DNA of 64,000 nucleotides from Qipengyuania vesicularis. GTDB lineage: Bacteria > Pseudomonadota > Alphaproteobacteria > Sphingomonadales > Sphingomonadaceae. How positions within the stretch are numbered: position 1 is the stretch's first letter; every line of letters begins with the position of its first letter. The stretch is from positions 241,001 through 305,000 of the forward strand of contig NZ_JAIGNJ010000001.1 of the NCBI RefSeq assembly GCF_019711415.1, given 5' to 3'. Positions 43,748 to 53,069 of this stretch are shown in pieces. Both the position numbers and the translations under genes were made by a program. The notes beneath the pieces are model-generated. The model saw nothing but the letters and a program-made list of their open reading frames with translations. It searched no databases and had not been told where the DNA came from.

Positions 43748-44145
43748 GCGGGGAAGGCCTCGATGATCACGAATGCCTGTGCCCATGGATGGTCGTCGGT
43801 GAGGGTGAGATGAATGCGCGCCTCATGGCCGTGCGGCATCATTTCGGCAAGCCTTAGTGCAGCGCCTCCGGTGAGATGCAGTGTCGGCGCGCCCGAGCGC
43901 GCGTTCACGACGCCGATGTCCTTATGGAACACCCCGCGCGAAAAGCCCGTGCCGATTGCCTTGGCATATGCCTCCTTGGCGGCCCAGCGCTTGGCGAATG
44001 TGCCGACGCGGGTGAAGGGGCGCTTTGCCGCCTTGGCGCGCTCTATCTCGGTAAAGCACCGCATTTCGAACTTCTCGCCCCATCGCTCGAGAGAATTCGC
44101 GATCCGGTCCATATTGGTAAGGTCATTGCCCATGCCGATGATCAT
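43744..44145 (-). CDS. acpS: Holo-[acyl-carrier-protein] synthase
   Basis: A 133-aa phosphopantetheinyl transferase that loads 4'-phosphopantetheine on ACP. The first block [15 protein letters not shown] holds the Mg-binding Asp and [18 protein letters not shown] the Glu/Lys pair. The last block is [20 protein letters not shown]. Length and both motifs match the AcpS trimer type. It overlaps the upstream 90-aa membrane protein gene by 4 bp and lepB by 4 bp, all within the pyrE-pdxJ train. Confidence 0.96.
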   Translation of the reverse strand: MIIGMGNDLTNMDRIANSLERWGEKFEMRCFTEIERAKAAKRPFTRVGTFAKRWAAKEAYAKAIGTGFSRGVFHKDIGVVNARSGAPTLHLTGGAALRLAEMMPHGHEARIHLTLTDDHPWAQAFVIIEAFPA

Positions 44146-44414
44146 GCCGTCCTCCCGATCATGACAATTAGAATGACCAGCATGATCCAGTGAATGAAGA
44201 CCTGGGACTTTACCAGCGGATGATCGACCGTGCCGCCCGACCGCTTGAGCGACCCGGCATAGCCGATCACCTGCAGGATCGGCCAGCCGATGGCAAAGGC
44301 GAGCGCGGCCTGTTGCGCGACGGCATAGGCGAGCAGGGCTATGCTTAAGAGAAAAGGGATCGCCGCGGCGAGGGCCCACAGCGTGTCGGCGCGACTTGGC
44401 GATTGGGCGCTCAC
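44142..44414 (-). CDS. Small membrane protein (90 aa), unknown function
   Basis: A 90-aa protein with three hydrophobic helices (about 12-30, 34-52 and 71-87) and little else. [17 protein letters not shown] is a conserved-looking C-terminal stretch. It lies between pdxJ and acpS with 4-bp overlaps on both sides (ATGA), which argues that it is a translated member of the operon. I do not recognise a family with known function. Confidence 0.75.
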   Translation of the reverse strand: MSAQSPSRADTLWALAAAIPFLLSIALLAYAVAQQAALAFAIGWPILQVIGYAGSLKRSGGTVDHPLVKSQVFIHWIMLVILIVMIGRTA

Positions 44415-45151
44415 CGCGCTTCGTCCATCAGCTCGCGCATCTGGCGCACCGCGTGCTCCAGGCCGACGAATACCGCCTCGCCGACGAGGTAATGGCCGAT
44501 GTTGAGTTCGGCCAGCTGCGGGATGGCTGCGATCGGCTGGACGTTCTCATAGGTCAGGCCGTGGCCCGCATGCGGCTCGATGCCGTTCTTGGCGGCGAGA
44601 GCGGACATGTCGGCGATGCGCTTCAGCTCGCGCGCAGTCTTCTCGCTGTCGCCGGCGAGGTGCGCATGCGCGTATTCGCCCGTGTGGAATTCGACGACGG
44701 GCACGCCCAGTTTGAGTGCGGCATCGAGCTGACGCTCGTTCGCCTCGATGAAGAGCGAAACGCGGATACCCTTGTCTTTCAGCTTCCACACGATCGGCGC
44801 GAGCGTGTTATGCTGCCCTGCCGCATCCAGCCCGCCCTCCGTTGTACGTTCCTCGCGCTTCTCCGGCACGATGCAGGCAGCATGCGGCATGTGCTTGAGG
44901 GCGATCTCCAGCATCTCCTCGGTTGCCGCCATCTCGAGATTGAGCGGGAGGTCGGTCGCATCCTGGATGCGCCTCAAGTCGGCATCGCGAATATGGCGGC
45001 GGTCCTCGCGCAAGTGAGCGGTGATCCCGTCACCGCCGACGCTGGCCACGATCTCGGCGGCGCGAACGGGGTCGGGATGATCACCGCCACGCGCATTGCG
45101 TATGGTGGCAACGTGATCGATGTTGACGCCGAGGCGGAGCGGGCGGATCAA
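44411..45151 (-). CDS. pdxJ: Pyridoxine 5'-phosphate synthase
   Basis: A 246-aa TIM-barrel enzyme that condenses 1-deoxyxylulose 5-phosphate with 3-amino-1-hydroxyacetone phosphate. [22 protein letters not shown] is split here as [16 protein letters not shown] followed by [10 protein letters not shown], the classic N-terminus; [39 protein letters not shown] and GHGLTYENV complete the barrel. The ATG overlaps the pyrE stop by 4 bp. Length is the family norm. Confidence 0.97.
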   Translation of the reverse strand: MIRPLRLGVNIDHVATIRNARGGDHPDPVRAAEIVASVGGDGITAHLREDRRHIRDADLRRIQDATDLPLNLEMAATEEMLEIALKHMPHAACIVPEKREERTTEGGLDAAGQHNTLAPIVWKLKDKGIRVSLFIEANERQLDAALKLGVPVVEFHTGEYAHAHLAGDSEKTARELKRIADMSALAAKNGIEPHAGHGLTYENVQPIAAIPQLAELNIGHYLVGEAVFVGLEHAVRQMRELMDEAR

Positions 45152-45729
45152 GCCTTCCGGCTCCCGGGCTTCGTCACCTCGATAGCGGCAAGTTCATCCG
45201 GCACTTCTTCGTCGGCATAGGTCGGGAATGTGATCTCGATCAGCGGGAAGAAGGGTACGCCGAGGTCCGCTTCGCCATTGCTGCGGTCGACCAGCGCCAC
45301 TTCGGCGATGACCTCGCCGCCTTCGCATCCGACCGCGGCGATAGCCTCGCGGCTGGAGAGCCCGGTGGTGACCACGTCCTCCACCATCAGGACCTTCGCC
45401 CCCGGTTCGATCCTGAAACCGCGGCGCAGGTGGAACTCGCCCTCGGGCCGTTCGAGAAACATTGCGTCCTTGCCCAAGGCGCGGCCCATTTCCTGACCGA
45501 TGATGATGCCGCCCATGGCAGGGCTGACCACGATGTCGACCTGGCTGCGGATATCGCGCGGGATCTTCTGGGCGAGGGCGAAGGCCAGCCGTCCGGCGCG
45601 TTCGGGGTTCATCAGCACGCGCGCGCACTGGAGATAATGCCCGCTGTGGCGGCCGCTCGAGAGCAGGAAATGGCCTTCGAGCAGGGCTTCGCTGGCGCGG
45701 AATTCGGAGAGGATTTCGTCTTCGGTCAT
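45148..45729 (-). CDS. pyrE: Orotate phosphoribosyltransferase
   Basis: A 193-aa enzyme of pyrimidine biosynthesis (orotate + PRPP to OMP). The PRPP-binding motif is [14 protein letters not shown], and [18 protein letters not shown] and the [17 protein letters not shown] opening match the bacterial PyrE type common in alphaproteobacteria. ATG 45729 (MTEDEIL) is chosen over the longer frame to 45804. First gene of the minus-strand train that runs to the 45-aa protein at 39893; divergent to ctaC with 214 bp between. Confidence 0.95.
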   Translation of the reverse strand: MTEDEILSEFRASEALLEGHFLLSSGRHSGHYLQCARVLMNPERAGRLAFALAQKIPRDIRSQVDIVVSPAMGGIIIGQEMGRALGKDAMFLERPEGEFHLRRGFRIEPGAKVLMVEDVVTTGLSSREAIAAVGCEGGEVIAEVALVDRSNGEADLGVPFFPLIEITFPTYADEEVPDELAAIEVTKPGSRKA

Positions 45730-45806
45730 CGTGCCTGCGTCCAAAGCGCCTCGCGCGCGTTTGCGCAAGAGGCAAAGGCACTTGCACATTTTTATCGGAC
45801 ACACGC

Positions 45807-45835
45807 TTGAGGCTAGCGGAAAGCCTGCCTATAGG
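45807..45835 (+). promoter_or_regulatory. Probable promoter of ctaC
   Basis: TTGAGG (45807-45812), 17-nt spacer, TATAGG (45830-45835), about 110 nt before the ctaC ATG. The segment after the -10 (AGGGCGCAGCGCAA) recurs with small changes near 51449, before ctaE. No FNR-type box is seen in the pyrE-ctaC gap. Confidence 0.5.
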
Positions 45836-45943
45836 GCGCAGCGCAATCGGACCTCGCTCGAGGTGCGTCCTCCGCGCGGATGCGGGATTCGCGAAGAGCT
45901 GCAATGTTCGACAGACGACACGACACGAAAGAGTTCCAACGTA

Positions 45944-46984
45944 ATGAAAACTCTCGGATTTCACCGGATCGTAGCCAGCCTGGCGCTGGCCTTCTCGCTG
46001 GTTATCGGCACGCCTGCCGCCATGGCGCAGGACACCGCCGCAACCGAACAGCTCGAATCCATCGATCCGGCCGAAGCTGCCGATGTCGCCGATCCGGAGG
46101 CCGTTTCGGCAGGTAGCGGTGCCTACACGCCGATGAAGCCGACCGAAGGCAAGGGCATGCCTGTAGACGGTGGCTGGGACGTACAGCCGCAGTTTTCGGA
46201 GATCGGTGATACTGCCTATACGCTGCACTATGGCCTGATTTGGGTCATGGCGATCATCAGCTTCTTCGTGCTCGCACTGCTGCTCTACACCGTTTTCCGC
46301 TTCCGCCGTTCGGCCAATCCCGTGCCTTCCAAGACCAGCCACAACACGCTGATCGAGGTGATCTGGACGGTCGTTCCCGCGCTTATCCTGCTGGTCATCG
46401 CGATCCCCTCGATCACGCTGATCGCCAAGCAGTACGAGACCCCGCCGAAGGATGCGATCACCATCAAGGCGATCGGTTACCAGTGGTACTGGGGCTATGC
46501 CTATCCCGACAATGGCGACTTCGAGATCGTCTCCAACATGCTGTCGAAGGAAGAGGCTGATGCACGCGGCGAGCCGCACCAGCTGGCCGTCGACAACCGC
46601 ATGGTCGTGCCTGCAGGTGTTCCGATCCGTCTCCAGGTGACTGCAGCCGACGTGATCCACTCGTTCGCAGTGCCGAGCCTCTGGTTCAAGATGGACGCCG
46701 TTCCGGGACGTCTCAACGAACGCATTTTCCAGGTCGACGAGCCGGGCGTGTATTACGGCCAGTGCTCGGAACTTTGCGGCGCGCGTCACGGCTATATGCC
46801 GATCGCGGTCGAAGCGCTGCCGATGGACCAGTACAATGCATGGGTCCTGGCCCAGGGCGGCACAGTGAAGGCTGCCGAAGGCGATGGTGTGGAAGCCTCG
46901 CTTCCGCCGCTGCAGGATCCCGAGAGCGCCGCCCCTGATGCCCCGGGTGCAGGCGCACCGCCGGTCGAAAATCCGGCTGCCTAA
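45944..46984 (+). CDS. ctaC: Cytochrome c oxidase subunit II
   Basis: A 346-aa precursor with signal peptide (cleaved after MAMAQ near residue 27), an extra linker of about 50 acidic residues, two TM helices (about 95-115 and 138-158) and a CuA domain. The CuA ligands are in QCSELCGARHGYMPI (Cys-x3-Cys, His, Met) with the upstream His in DVIHSFAVP. The C-terminal 40 residues are Ala/Pro-rich and acidic, beyond the standard end. ATG 45944 has no strong Shine-Dalgarno. ctaC and ctaD are 30 bp apart. Confidence 0.97.
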   Translation: MKTLGFHRIVASLALAFSLVIGTPAAMAQDTAATEQLESIDPAEAADVADPEAVSAGSGAYTPMKPTEGKGMPVDGGWDVQPQFSEIGDTAYTLHYGLIWVMAIISFFVLALLLYTVFRFRRSANPVPSKTSHNTLIEVIWTVVPALILLVIAIPSITLIAKQYETPPKDAITIKAIGYQWYWGYAYPDNGDFEIVSNMLSKEEADARGEPHQLAVDNRMVVPAGVPIRLQVTAADVIHSFAVPSLWFKMDAVPGRLNERIFQVDEPGVYYGQCSELCGARHGYMPIAVEALPMDQYNAWVLAQGGTVKAAEGDGVEASLPPLQDPESAAPDAPGAGAPPVENPAA

Positions 46985-47014
46985 CAGATACGATAGACGC
47001 GAGAGACTGATATC

Positions 47015-48730
47015 ATGGCTACAACTGCCGACAGCTTCCAGGCTCATACCGACGACCACGCACACGATGCCGATCACAAGCCCGGCTTCTTCGCGCGCTG
47101 GTTCATGTCCACCAACCACAAGGACATCGGTACGCTGTACCTGATCTTCGCGATCGTCGCCGGGATCATCGGCGGCGCGATGTCTGGCGTGATGCGCTTC
47201 GAACTTGCCGAGCCGGGCATCCAGTACCTCGGCTGGTGGGTCGAGTTCTTCGGCGGCGAGGCCAGCTTCGATGCCAACTTGCACATGTGGAACGTGTTCA
47301 TCACCGCCCACGGCCTGATCATGGTCTTCTTCATGGTCATGCCCGCGATGATCGGCGGTTTCGGCAACTGGTTCGTACCGCTCATGATCGGCGCGCCCGA
47401 CATGGCGTTCCCGCGCATGAACAACATCTCGTTCTGGCTGACCGTTGCCGGCTTCCTCAGCCTGTGCTTCTCGCTCTTCGTACCGGGCGGCACGGGTCTT
47501 GGCGCTGGCGTTGGCTGGACCGTCTATGCACCGCTTTCGACTTCGGGCTCCACCGGGCCGGCTGTCGACTTCGCGATCTTCTCGCTCCACCTTGCGGGCG
47601 CGGGTTCGATCCTCGGTGCGACCAACTTCATCACCACTATCTTCAACATGCGCGCGCCGGGCATGACCCTGCACAAGATGCCGCTGTTCGTGTGGTCGGT
47701 GCTGGTTACCGCATTCCTGCTGCTGCTGGCCCTCCCGGTCCTCGCAGCCGCGATCACCATGCTGATTACCGACCGTAACTTCGGCACGACCTTCTTCGAC
47801 CCGGCAGGCGGCGGCGACCCGATCCTGTACCAGCACTTGTTCTGGTTCTTCGGTCACCCCGAAGTCTACATCATGATCCTGCCGGGCTTCGGCATGATCT
47901 CGCAGATCGTTGCCACCTTCAGCCGCAAGCCGGTCTTCGGCTATCTCGGCATGGCCTACGCCATGGTCGCGATCGGCGTCGTCGGCTTCATCGTGTGGGC
48001 GCACCACATGTATACCGTGGGCCTCGACGTGAACACGAAGATGTACTTCACCGCGGCCACCATGGTCATCGCGGTTCCGACCGGCGTGAAGATCTTCAGC
48101 TGGATCGCCACGATGTGGGGCGGTTCGATCGAGTTCAAGAGCCCCATGGTCTGGGCGCTGGGCTTCATCTTCCTGTTCACTGTCGGTGGTGTGACCGGCG
48201 TCTATCTCGCCAACGGCGGCGTCGATGACGTGGTACACGACACCTACTTCGTGGTGGCTCACTTCCACTACGTGCTGTCGATGGGTGCCGTCTTCTCGAT
48301 GTTCGCGGGCTTCTACTACTGGTTCCCGAAGATGAGCGGCCGGATGCACTCCGAACTGCTGAGCCACCTGCACTTCTGGGGCTTCTTCATCGGCGTGAAC
48401 GTGATCTTCTTCCCGCAGCACTTCCTCGGCTGGCAGGGTATGCCGCGTCGCTATCCCGACTATGCCGATGCCTATGCCTACTGGAACGAGATCAGCTCGC
48501 TCGGTTACACGATCATGGCGCTTTCGATGATCCTGTTCTTCGTGAACATCATCTACGCCTTCGTCGCCGGCAAGAAGGCGGAAGACAACTACTGGGGCGA
48601 AGGTGCGACCACGCTCGAGTGGAGCCTGTCGAGCCCGCCGCCGTTCCACCAATTCAGCGAACTGCCGGTGATCGAAGACCACCACGACCACCATGACCAC
48701 ATTGGCGATGCGAAGCCTGCAACGGCTTGA
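47015..48730 (+). CDS. ctaD: Cytochrome c oxidase subunit I
   Basis: A 571-aa 12-helix heme-copper oxidase subunit of aa3 type. Heme a ligand His in the [13 protein letters not shown] segment, CuB/Tyr helix [17 protein letters not shown], the two-His HHMYTVG, and the late [15 protein letters not shown] with heme ligands are all present, including the K-channel/YxxH features of A-type oxidases. The C-terminus ends in a His/Asp-rich run (EDHHDHHDH). The stop is followed by a terminator at 48759-48791. Confidence 0.98.
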   Translation: MATTADSFQAHTDDHAHDADHKPGFFARWFMSTNHKDIGTLYLIFAIVAGIIGGAMSGVMRFELAEPGIQYLGWWVEFFGGEASFDANLHMWNVFITAHGLIMVFFMVMPAMIGGFGNWFVPLMIGAPDMAFPRMNNISFWLTVAGFLSLCFSLFVPGGTGLGAGVGWTVYAPLSTSGSTGPAVDFAIFSLHLAGAGSILGATNFITTIFNMRAPGMTLHKMPLFVWSVLVTAFLLLLALPVLAAAITMLITDRNFGTTFFDPAGGGDPILYQHLFWFFGHPEVYIMILPGFGMISQIVATFSRKPVFGYLGMAYAMVAIGVVGFIVWAHHMYTVGLDVNTKMYFTAATMVIAVPTGVKIFSWIATMWGGSIEFKSPMVWALGFIFLFTVGGVTGVYLANGGVDDVVHDTYFVVAHFHYVLSMGAVFSMFAGFYYWFPKMSGRMHSELLSHLHFWGFFIGVNVIFFPQHFLGWQGMPRRYPDYADAYAYWNEISSLGYTIMALSMILFFVNIIYAFVAGKKAEDNYWGEGATTLEWSLSSPPPFHQFSELPVIEDHHDHHDHIGDAKPATA

Positions 48731-48758
48731 GCCACGCTAATCGCTGGACAGAAACAAG

Positions 48759-48791
48759 CGGCCGGTTCCACAAGGGACCGGCCGTTTTCTT
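48759..48791 (+). terminator. Rho-independent terminator after ctaD
   Basis: Stem CGGCCGGTTCC (48759-48769), loop ACAA, GGGACCGGCCG (48774-48784), one G-T wobble, then TTTTCTTT. It separates ctaCD from the downstream hydrolase and ctaB genes. Confidence 0.9.
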
Positions 48792-48809
48792 TAGCCGGAG
48801 AGGAATGCG

Positions 48810-49769
48810 ATGCCCGAGATGCGGATGGTCGGTGTCGGTGAGCTGAGCCTCAGATGCGCGATCGAGGGTGAGGGCCCGCTCGCCATCATGGTCCACGGTT
48901 TCCCGGAGAGCTGGTACAGCTGGCGTCACCAGATCGCGGCGCTGGCCGAGGCAGGGTTCACCGCCTGCGCCATCGACGTTCGCGGCTATGGCGGTTCGGA
49001 CAAGCCGCATCCGGTCGATGCCTATTCGATGGAGAATATCGTCGGCGACCTCGTCGGCCTGCGCAAGGCGCTCTCGCCGGACAAACCTGCCATATTGATT
49101 GGTCACGACTGGGGTGCGCCGATCGTGTGGAATTCCGCACTCACGAACCCTGAGCATTTCCGCGCCGTTGCCGGGCTGTCGGTCCCCTTTGCCGGAGTAC
49201 CGCAGCGACCATTCACCGAAGTCTTCCACGAACACTTCATCAGCCAGGGCAAGTTCTTCTACCAGGAGTATTTCCAGGAGCCGGGCGTTGCAGAGGCCGA
49301 GGCGGAGAAGGACCCGCGCGACTGGGTTGCCCGGATGATGTATTCGATCAGCGGCGACGTGCCGCCGGGCGATTACTGGTCGAAGCCCTATGGCGCGACC
49401 TTCCTCGAGGGCTTGCCCGATCCTCAGCCCGTGCCTTGGCTGACGGAGGAGGACCTCGACTTCTACGAAAGCGAGTTCAAGGCTTCGGGATTTCGCGGAC
49501 CGCTCAACCGCTATCGCAACCACGAAAACGACTTCGAATGGCTCCGGCAATGGCAGGGCCGGAGGATCGAGCAGCCTGCGCTGTTCATCGGCGGCACGCG
49601 CGATCCGGCAACCTATCTTTTCGGCGCCATCACCGATCCCGTGATGCTGATGAAGATGACCGCGCCCAAGGTCGAAGGACATATCCTTGAAGGCGTCGGG
49701 CACTGGACGCAGCAGGAGCGGCCCGAGGAGGTCAATCGCTTGCTGATTGACTGGATTCAGCGGCTCTAA
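48810..49769 (+). CDS. Epoxide hydrolase-like alpha/beta hydrolase within the cox cluster
   Basis: A 319-aa alpha/beta hydrolase. HGFPESWYSWRHQ is the oxyanion segment and GHDWGAP places an Asp nucleophile near residue 100; the catalytic His is in GVGHWTQQERP. Layout is that of soluble epoxide hydrolases. It is a paralogue-like relative of the gene at 25545-26444. It lies after the ctaD terminator and 30 bp before ctaB, so it probably has its own promoter and shares a transcript with ctaB. A metabolic link to heme or respiration is not evident. Confidence 0.88.
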   Translation: MPEMRMVGVGELSLRCAIEGEGPLAIMVHGFPESWYSWRHQIAALAEAGFTACAIDVRGYGGSDKPHPVDAYSMENIVGDLVGLRKALSPDKPAILIGHDWGAPIVWNSALTNPEHFRAVAGLSVPFAGVPQRPFTEVFHEHFISQGKFFYQEYFQEPGVAEAEAEKDPRDWVARMMYSISGDVPPGDYWSKPYGATFLEGLPDPQPVPWLTEEDLDFYESEFKASGFRGPLNRYRNHENDFEWLRQWQGRRIEQPALFIGGTRDPATYLFGAITDPVMLMKMTAPKVEGHILEGVGHWTQQERPEEVNRLLIDWIQRL

Positions 49770-49799
49770 CCCCCTATAGGGCGCGCAGAAACGAATCCC

Positions 49800-50723
49800 A
49801 TGACTCAGGCAGCTTCCCCATCCACCCAGCTCCCCGCGGACTGGCGCGACTTTTTCGCGCTGACCAAGCCGCGCGTGATGAGCCTGGTGATCTTCACCGG
49901 GCTTTGCGGACTGCTGGCAGCGCCCGGCCATATCCACCCGATCATCGGCTTCACCGCGATCCTCTGCATTGCGCTGGGCGCAGGCGGGGCGGCGGCGCTC
50001 AACCAGTGGTGGGAAGCCGATATCGATGCGGGGATGAAGCGCACCTCCAAGCGGCCGCTTCCAGCAGGCCGGATGCAGCGGATCGACGCGCGCGATTTCG
50101 GGATTCTCATTTCGGCGGCCTCGGTCGTGATCATGGGGCTGGGCGTGAACTGGCTGGCGGCAGCAATCCTCGCGGTCAGCATCGTGTATTACGCGGTGAT
50201 CTACACCATCTGGCTCAAGCCGCGCACGCCGCAGAATATCGTCATCGGCGGCGGAGCAGGGGCCTTCCCGCCCATGATCGGCTGGATCGCGGTGACCGGC
50301 GACGTCACGCTGATGCCGGTGCTGCTTTTCGCGATTATCTTCTTCTGGACCCCGCCGCATTTCTGGGCGCTGGCGCTGTTCGTGCAGAGCGATTACGCGA
50401 AGGTCGGTATCCCCATGATGCCGGTCGTGAAAGGCGAACGATCCACCCGGCGCCAAATCCTTGCCTACTGCATCCTGCTCGTGCCGATTGCGGCCGCGCC
50501 GTGGTTCATCGGCGGGACCGGCGCATTCTACGGCGTGACTGCTATCCTGCTCTCGCTCATCTTCCTCGCCATGAGCCTTCCCGTGGCATTTCGAACCGCG
50601 GGTGAGAACGACAAGATGTCCCTTGAGAAACGCCTGTTCGCCTTCAGCGTTTTCTACCTGTTCGCCCTGTTCGCCGCGCTGGTGATCGACCGCGTGGCTG
50701 CGCAATACGGAGTATTCGGATGA
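49800..50723 (+). CDS. ctaB: Protoheme IX farnesyltransferase (heme O synthase)
   Basis: A 307-aa UbiA-family membrane enzyme that adds farnesyl to heme b for heme o/a of the oxidase. The first Asp-rich motif is [21 protein letters not shown] (about residues 65-80, shown in part), with two Asp two residues apart; [20 protein letters not shown] marks the core and about nine helices can be read. Its TGA overlaps the next ATG (ATGA), so it is coupled to the 39-aa gene. Confidence 0.96.
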   Translation: MTQAASPSTQLPADWRDFFALTKPRVMSLVIFTGLCGLLAAPGHIHPIIGFTAILCIALGAGGAAALNQWWEADIDAGMKRTSKRPLPAGRMQRIDARDFGILISAASVVIMGLGVNWLAAAILAVSIVYYAVIYTIWLKPRTPQNIVIGGGAGAFPPMIGWIAVTGDVTLMPVLLFAIIFFWTPPHFWALALFVQSDYAKVGIPMMPVVKGERSTRRQILAYCILLVPIAAAPWFIGGTGAFYGVTAILLSLIFLAMSLPVAFRTAGENDKMSLEKRLFAFSVFYLFALFAALVIDRVAAQYGVFG

Positions 50724-50839
50724 CGCCCGAAGAAGAGAAGGAATTCCGCCGCCGCCAGAAGAGCCGCAACCTCGTGGTCGGCGGTGTGCTGCTGTTCCTG
50801 GCCCTCCTGTTCTATGCGATCACCATTGTGAGGATGTAA
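50720..50839 (+). CDS. Small single-span protein of the cox cluster (39 aa)
   Basis: A 39-aa protein: an acidic then basic N-terminus ([17 protein letters not shown]) and one hydrophobic helix ([20 protein letters not shown]). It overlaps ctaB by 4 bp (ATGA) and ctaG by one base (TAATG). Tiny single-helix genes in this place are common in alphaproteobacterial cox operons and are thought to help oxidase assembly. I cannot assign a family name with certainty. Confidence 0.78.
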   Translation: MTPEEEKEFRRRQKSRNLVVGGVLLFLALLFYAITIVRM

Positions 50840-51411
50840 TGCCGGCAGCCGCTTCCGCTTCGCTGGAAAGTCGTAACCTTAAGACCGGGCTGATTGCCTT
50901 CGCGGGCGCGCTGGCGATGCTTGGTCTCGGCTATGCCGCGGTTCCGCTTTACGAGCTGTTCTGCCGGGTGACGGGGTTCGGCGGCACGACGCAACGTGCC
51001 ACCGAGACAGAGGCCGAAATGGCTGCGCGCATGGGTGCTGCAGCAGGCGGCAAGCAGATTTCCATCCGCTTCGACGCAACGACTGCGCCCGGCCTCGGCT
51101 GGAGCTTCAAGCCCGAACAGGTGACCGACACGGTCACCATCGGCCAGCGCGACATGGCGATCTATGTCGCGAAGAACAACTCCGACCGGCCGGTAACCGG
51201 GACCGCGACCTTCAACGTCGAGCCGGAACAGGCTGGCATCTATTTCAACAAGATCCAGTGCTTCTGCTTCACCGAACAGACGCTGCAACCCGGCCAGCAG
51301 GTGCGCATGCCGGTGCTGTATTTCGTCGATCCCAAGGCGCTCGACGATCCGAACATGGAAGGCGTGGAGCAGATCACGCTCTCCTATACTTTCCACGAAG
51401 CGAAGAAATAA
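50839..51411 (+). CDS. ctaG: Cytochrome c oxidase assembly protein CtaG/Cox11
   Basis: A 190-aa copper chaperone that delivers CuB to subunit I. One N-terminal TM helix (about 15-36) ends with YELFCRVTGFGGTTQRA, with the first Cys; the immunoglobulin-like periplasmic domain carries the copper-binding KIQCFCFTEQTL motif near 142-153. Coupled to the 39-aa gene by TAATG and followed by ctaE 76 bp downstream. Length is typical. Confidence 0.96.
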   Translation: MPAAASASLESRNLKTGLIAFAGALAMLGLGYAAVPLYELFCRVTGFGGTTQRATETEAEMAARMGAAAGGKQISIRFDATTAPGLGWSFKPEQVTDTVTIGQRDMAIYVAKNNSDRPVTGTATFNVEPEQAGIYFNKIQCFCFTEQTLQPGQQVRMPVLYFVDPKALDDPNMEGVEQITLSYTFHEAKK

Positions 51412-51487
51412 GCGCTCGCGCCCCTAGACCCGCACGGGATCGCGCATTAAGGGCACAGCGCAAAGCGTAACCCAGGACACAGGTACA

Positions 51488-52351
51488 ATGGCTGGCAACG
51501 TCAATCACGAATATCACATCCTCGAACCCGATATCTGGCCGCTGATCGGCTCGATTGCGGCGCTGACCTTCACCAGCGGCATGGTGCTCTACATGCACGA
51601 CATGCCGTCCGCGCACCTCGTGCTCGGCCTCGGTATCGCCGGCCTCATCGCCACCTTCTTCAGCTGGTTCTCGAACATCGTGAAGGAAGCCGAGCGTGGC
51701 GACCACACGCCCATCGTCCAGCTGCACATGCGCTACGGCATGATCCTGTTCATCGCCTCGGAAGTCATGTTCTTCGTCGGCTGGTTCTGGAGCTTCTTCG
51801 ACTTCGCGCTGTTCCCCGAACTGCTGCAATACAATGCGGAAGACGGAACGACGCTCTCGCTCTTCGGCCAGACTAGCGCTGCTACTGCGACGCTAGTTCC
51901 CGAGGGCATGGAGGTCATCAGTGCCTTCGGCCTGCCGCTCCTCAACACGCTGATCCTGCTGTGTTCGGGCACCACGGTGACCTGGGCACACCATTCGCTG
52001 ATCCATGGCGATCGTGACGGTCTGAAGAAGGGCCTGTGGCTCACCATCATTCTCGGCGCGATCTTCACCTGCATCCAGGCCTACGAATATGCCGTTGCCC
52101 CGTTCGCTTTCGGTGGCAATACCTACAGCTCGGCCTTCTACATGGCGACCGGCTTCCACGGCTTCCACGTGCTGATCGGCACGATCTTCCTGATCGTCTG
52201 CCTCGTGCGCGCCTATGCCGGCCATTTCACCCCGCGCCAGCACTTCGGCTTCGAAGCGGCTGCATGGTACTGGCACTTCGTCGACGTGGTGTGGCTGTTC
52301 CTCTTCGCCGTCGTCTATGTCTGGGGCGGCTGGGGCGCTCCGACCCACTGA
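51488..52351 (+). CDS. ctaE: Cytochrome c oxidase subunit III
   Basis: A 287-aa seven-helix subunit III. Family segments: HMRYGMILFIASEVMFFVGWFW region with the conserved Glu, TVTWAHHSLIHGDR, TGFHGFHVLIGTIFL, and the end FEAAAWYWHFVDVVWLFLF. A promoter-like AAGGGCACAGCGCAAA segment lies in the 76-bp gap before it, resembling that near ctaC. A hairpin follows at 52380-52408. Confidence 0.97.
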   Translation: MAGNVNHEYHILEPDIWPLIGSIAALTFTSGMVLYMHDMPSAHLVLGLGIAGLIATFFSWFSNIVKEAERGDHTPIVQLHMRYGMILFIASEVMFFVGWFWSFFDFALFPELLQYNAEDGTTLSLFGQTSAATATLVPEGMEVISAFGLPLLNTLILLCSGTTVTWAHHSLIHGDRDGLKKGLWLTIILGAIFTCIQAYEYAVAPFAFGGNTYSSAFYMATGFHGFHVLIGTIFLIVCLVRAYAGHFTPRQHFGFEAAAWYWHFVDVVWLFLFAVVYVWGGWGAPTH

Positions 52352-52379
52352 TGGGTCGTAGCCTACCGGATCATTCAAG

Positions 52380-52413
52380 GGGGCAGCCCGGTTCGCCGCG
52401 GCTGCCCCTTTCG
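52380..52413 (+). terminator. Possible weak terminator/attenuator after ctaE
   Basis: GGGGCAGCC (52380-52388) pairs with GGCTGCCCC (52400-52408) around an 11-nt loop, followed by only TTTC. It could reduce read-through into surf1. The U-tract is short, so efficiency is doubtful. Confidence 0.45.
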
Positions 52414-52421
52414 CATTCCGA

Positions 52422-53018
52422 GTGATGACCATGCGTATTCCGATCATTCCGACAATCATCGTTGCTTGCGCGATTGCCGTAATGGTCGCGTTGGGTTTCT
52501 GGCAGCTGTCGCGCATGGGCGAGAAGGAGGCGTTGCTGGCCCGATATGCACAGGCGGAGCAAATGAAGGACGATGCTCCACTCATGGGCAAGGCGCTTGA
52601 GCGACCGCTCTTCTATTTTCGCCACACAACGCTGGGCTGCCAAGGCAGCGGCATGACCGAACCGCGGGCGGGCGCAAATACCGAAGGCGAAATCGGTTGG
52701 GCGCATTGGGCGAAATGCACGGCCGACGTCGATAGGATTACTGTTTCGGTAAACGTCGGGTGGTCGAAAGAGCCGGCCGCTGTTCCATACGCACTCAGTC
52801 AAGTTGTTGGTACTATCGCACCCGATGGTCCGGATGGCGCACGCGTTGTGGCCGATGAGCCCGCTCCAGGTCTCCAAGGAAGCGCCAAGCCCGATCCGCG
52901 CAACATACCAAACAATCACCTCGCCTATGCAGGCCAGTGGTTCTTTTTCGCGCTGACTGCGCTGGTGATCTATATCCTCGCACTGCGCCGACGGGCCACA
53001 CGGGCTACGGACGAATAA
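52422..53018 (+). CDS. SURF1-like cytochrome oxidase assembly protein (short)
   Basis: A 198-aa protein with helices at both ends (about 8-26 and 168-188). VALGFWQLSRMGEKEALLA is the N-terminal SURF1 block and PNNHLAYAGQWFFFALTALV is the C-terminal one. The middle is shorter than in most SURF1 proteins (about 230-250 aa) and contains two Cys (LGCQGSG, AKCTADV). GTG 52422 or ATG 52425/52431 may be the start. Position after ctaE is the usual one for surf1. Base composition is slightly less GC-rich than neighbours. Confidence 0.85.
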   Translation: MMTMRIPIIPTIIVACAIAVMVALGFWQLSRMGEKEALLARYAQAEQMKDDAPLMGKALERPLFYFRHTTLGCQGSGMTEPRAGANTEGEIGWAHWAKCTADVDRITVSVNVGWSKEPAAVPYALSQVVGTIAPDGPDGARVVADEPAPGLQGSAKPDPRNIPNNHLAYAGQWFFFALTALVIYILALRRRATRATDE

Positions 53019-53030
53019 ACACCGGCTTGC

Positions 53031-53059
53031 TTGCTCCACCGCGCGGGCACGGCTAACCG
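53031..53059 (+). promoter_or_regulatory. Probable promoter of thrC, near-leaderless
   Basis: TTGCTC (53031-53036), 17-nt spacer, TAACCG (53054-53059). The thrC ATG is at 53070, 10 nt past the -10, so the 5' leader would be only a few nucleotides. Confidence 0.45.
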
Positions 53060-53069
53060 CCTTGGCGCA

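Noticed and set aside
45194-48700. An open antisense frame of 1168 codons over ctaC and ctaD, on the strand of pyrE
   Set aside because: The product is a His/Arg/Asp-rich shadow typical of frames opposite high-GC genes. The sense genes are clear oxidase subunits.
48654-50705. Open antisense frame of 683 codons over the hydrolase and ctaB
   Set aside because: Same cause: codon bias of the sense genes removes stops in this antisense frame. No domain is recognisable.
52378-52413. Strong terminator call after ctaE
   Set aside because: The stem is good but the T-run is only three bases, so it is listed at low confidence and not used to split the operon.
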